Positions 4,705 to 6,666 of a DNA stretch of 6,666 nt are shown here, piece after piece. Location of the stretch: NCBI GenBank assembly GCA_964588535.1, contig CAZPQA010000148.1:1-6666 (forward strand), in the 5' to 3' direction. Below the pieces are notes generated by a model. That model worked only from the letters and a program-made list of their open reading frames with translations. It was not told where the DNA came from and did not search any database. Source of the DNA: NaphS2 sp964588535. GTDB taxonomy: Bacteria; Desulfobacterota; DSM-4660; Desulfatiglandales; Desulfatiglandaceae. Made by a program: the position numbers and the translations under genes. How positions within the stretch are numbered: position 1 is the first letter of the stretch; every line of letters starts with the position of its first letter.

Positions 4705-4734
4705 TTGCCAGATTTTCCAAATATGGAGTATGTT
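4705..4734 (+). promoter_or_regulatory. candidate promoter of the adenylate cyclase gene
   Basis: TTGCCA (4705-4710) and TATGTT (4729-4734) are separated by 18 nt, giving a short leader of about 30 nt to the ATG at 4774. The -35 matches consensus at five of six positions and the -10 at four of six. No operator or CRP-like site was recognised in the 4528-4704 stretch. Confidence 0.38.
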
Positions 4735-4773
4735 AAGGGCTCGCTCAAAAACCAAAAAATTTGGTGAGCCGCT

Positions 4774-6609
4774 ATGACACAACCCGATTGCATCAGCAAC
4801 AGAAATCTTAAAATCATTGACGCCTATGTGAAAAGTCGCCTGGGGAACGGACATAATCTGTTCAAAGGACTTCCCAGACCGGATGGGTATCCGTCCGCTG
4901 AAAGCTTTTTCCTCAATGAAGACCAGTGGACCACCTATGATAATTTCAGCCGTGTGTTCCGGCGGGCAAAGAAACTGCTGGGGGAGGCGGATTTCTTTTT
5001 CAATTGCGGTCTTTCTTCCGCCCAACAGCGTTCATGGGGTCGGTTCCATTACTTTGTAAGGGTTTTTGCATCGCCTGTTGACGGCTACAAAAGACTTCCT
5101 TTTTTTAACAAAAATTTCAATGATACCAAGGACATCAAAATTATACACCCGCCCAGCTATGATCCCTCTTCAAGAAAGATCAAAACGCTTTTGAAGATCA
5201 CCTTTCACGATGATTTTGACCCGGATGTGGATTATATTGGAGACGCCTTTATGAGGGGCATCCTCTCCTCCATCCCAACCATCTGGAATCTCCCCCCGGC
5301 CAGAATCGAGCAGCTTCTTTCCCCCTACGATCCTGTGGTTGTGTTTAACCAAGACCCTGAGTTTGCTGACAGCCGGCTGGATGTGCAGGTTACGGATGGG
5401 CGTATGAGTCTTCAAGATCCCACCACCGGTGAGCGCATTGTTGTGGGGAAAACGGTCCTCCTGGACCCGGAAACCGTTAACGATGAAAGCCTCTATTTGG
5501 GGAAGTATCGACCGCTAAACGTTGACCCTGAAGGAATTGACCCGGATCTGCAAAAAGCCATCCTGATCACCCGGACCTTTTCGTTAAATGGACATACCAT
5601 TCTGCAGAAGGGATATTTTTTTGGCGCGCCCTATTGTATTCTTTACGTGACATTTGATCGGACGTCCATGGGACACCGCATTTCCCAGGCCCTGGGGTTC
5701 ACAAAAAAGAAATTGGATTCTGGGAATGAAATAACCGAAATTATTGATCAACTCCGTGAAACCATCAAGGACAAAAACCAGGCAAACGTGAAACTGGAAA
5801 AGGCCAATCAGGAACTGCGGAAAACCAGGGACCAGCTGGATATCACCAATCGGGAACTTGAAGTCAAGGTGGAAAAGCGAACTGCGGAACTTGAAAAAGC
5901 CAGGGCTGATTTGATCCACCTCAACCAGGGATTGGAAAAAAAGGTCAGTGAACAGCTCCTTGAGCTGAAACGGCACGATCAACTACGTCGCTACCTCTCC
6001 CCGAACCTTGCCAAAATCATCCTGGCCAATGACGGGGCGCTGGGAACTGAACCCCAGCGAAAATTAATGACCATTGTTTTCACCGATATTCGGGGGTTTT
6101 CAACCTTGACGGACAGTCTGGAACCGGAAGAATTGTTTCAGCTGCTAAGCCATTACTTTTCCGTGATGATCGAGATTGTGCACCAATATGACGGCACCCT
6201 GAATAAAATAATCGGGGATGGTCTTCTGGTCTTTTTTGGAGATCCTGTCCCCATGGAAGATCACGCGGAGCGTGCGGTCCGAATGGCTGTTCAGATGCAG
6301 CAAACCGTGAACCGCCTGCAAGAGGCGTGGAAAAACTATGATCATGAACTGGGCGTGGGTATCGGGATCAACACCGGCTATGTGACGGTTGGCAATGTGG
6401 GGTCGGATATGCACAGGGACTATACCATCGTCGGCAATCAGGTCAATGTGGCATCACGGCTGGAAAATCTGGCAAAGCCGGGGGAAATTCTGATCAGCCG
6501 GCGAACGCTCAGCCTGCTGGATGACGCGAGGGCCGCAAAAGAGATGGGGGATATTCAGGTTAGAGGAATTCACAACCCCGTAAAAACCTACCGGGTAGAC
6601 TGGGAATAA
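4774..6609 (+). CDS. class III adenylate cyclase with uncharacterised N-terminal sensor-like region
   Basis: A 611-residue protein predicted to make cAMP from ATP; no TM segment or signal peptide is seen, so it is cytosolic. Residues 1-310 are a globular region I do not recognise (for example FNCGLSSAQQRSWGRFHYF at 76-94 and GILSSIPTIWNLPPARIEQ at 162-180), probably sensory. Residues about 315-400 are a Lys/Glu-rich coiled coil. RRYLSPNLAKIIL (405-417) leads into the catalytic domain (about 428-600). Catalytic residues are all present: metal-binding D438 (FTDIRGF) and D482 (IIGDG), purine-selecting K478 and T551, and the transition-state residues N558 and R562 (VNVASRL). The Lys/Thr pair fits ATP rather than GTP. 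As in other class III enzymes, the site forms at a homodimer interface, so the coiled coil would transmit the sensor state. The start is ATG 4774 with GGTGAG 5 nt upstream. A possible gene begins 4 nt after the stop. Catalytic call firm; input signal unknown. Confidence 0.94.
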   Translation: MTQPDCISNRNLKIIDAYVKSRLGNGHNLFKGLPRPDGYPSAESFFLNEDQWTTYDNFSRVFRRAKKLLGEADFFFNCGLSSAQQRSWGRFHYFVRVFASPVDGYKRLPFFNKNFNDTKDIKIIHPPSYDPSSRKIKTLLKITFHDDFDPDVDYIGDAFMRGILSSIPTIWNLPPARIEQLLSPYDPVVVFNQDPEFADSRLDVQVTDGRMSLQDPTTGERIVVGKTVLLDPETVNDESLYLGKYRPLNVDPEGIDPDLQKAILITRTFSLNGHTILQKGYFFGAPYCILYVTFDRTSMGHRISQALGFTKKKLDSGNEITEIIDQLRETIKDKNQANVKLEKANQELRKTRDQLDITNRELEVKVEKRTAELEKARADLIHLNQGLEKKVSEQLLELKRHDQLRRYLSPNLAKIILANDGALGTEPQRKLMTIVFTDIRGFSTLTDSLEPEELFQLLSHYFSVMIEIVHQYDGTLNKIIGDGLLVFFGDPVPMEDHAERAVRMAVQMQQTVNRLQEAWKNYDHELGVGIGINTGYVTVGNVGSDMHRDYTIVGNQVNVASRLENLAKPGEILISRRTLSLLDDARAAKEMGDIQVRGIHNPVKTYRVDWE

Positions 6610-6612
6610 CCA

Positions 6613-6666
6613 GTGCCCGAACGAAAACTGTCTTTTTCGCCAATCTCTGCGTCAGATCAAAATTTT
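6613..6666 (+). CDS. possible start of a downstream gene (GTG start, cut by window edge)
   Basis: A GTG at 6613, 3 nt after the cyclase stop codon, opens a frame of 18 codons (MPERKLSFSPISASDQNF) that reaches the right edge without a stop. TGGGA at 6600-6604 inside the cyclase end is a weak ribosome-binding site at 8-nt spacing, so the two genes could be translationally coupled. The visible residues are too few to name a family, and it may be chance. Confidence 0.3.
   Translation, partial: MPERKLSFSPISASDQNF

Noticed and set aside
4581..5025. Minus-strand ORFs opposite the cyclase start
   Set aside because: They are antisense to a well-supported coding region, lack RBS and show no domain pattern.

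Overview
The window looks like a chromosomal segment of an anaerobic, sulfate-reducer-like member of the Desulfobacterota (Desulfobacterales type). The basis is indirect: moderate GC, a MerA-like flavin disulfide oxidoreductase, a small two-CxxC zinc-ribbon protein and a class III cyclase with a large cytosolic N-terminal region. The lineage call is an inference from gene style, not a database match.

Region 1 (1-1804, minus strand) is a two-gene operon. A 136-residue membrane protein (two TM helices plus a HAMP-like helix) overlaps by 34 nt the start of a flavoprotein disulfide reductase that runs off the left edge. The reductase keeps the C-x4-C redox pair but has Tyr where lipoamide dehydrogenases have the catalytic His. 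Region 2 (1805-2421) holds a divergent intergenic stretch with a candidate promoter, palindromes and a leader able to form alternative hairpins. It is followed by a 56-residue zinc-ribbon protein and a strong hairpin terminator.

Region 3 (2422-4488) is the most interesting part. An intact tRNA-Pro(GGG) gene lies on the minus strand at 4412-4488, and its 3' 43 bases are repeated in direct orientation at 2422-2464 with one mismatch. The displaced copy is followed by its own terminator. This is the arrangement left by site-specific integration into a tRNA 3' end. The roughly 2-kb interval carries one gene and no integrase. That gene encodes a 534-residue fusion of a signal peptide, a periplasmic amino-acid-binding (SBP_bac_3-like) domain and a seven-helix TRIC/UPF0126 membrane domain. 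The architecture suggests a ligand-controlled cation channel or transporter: the periplasmic clamshell would sense an amino acid and gate or feed the pore.

Region 4 (4489-6666) contains a near-consensus promoter for tRNA-Pro, then on the plus strand a 611-residue cytosolic class III adenylate cyclase. It has an unrecognised N-terminal sensor-like region, a long coiled coil and a complete catalytic residue set. A possible next gene starts 4 bases after its stop and runs off the right edge. Apart from the overlapping pair at the left, the genes appear to be separate transcription units; no shared pathway is evident.
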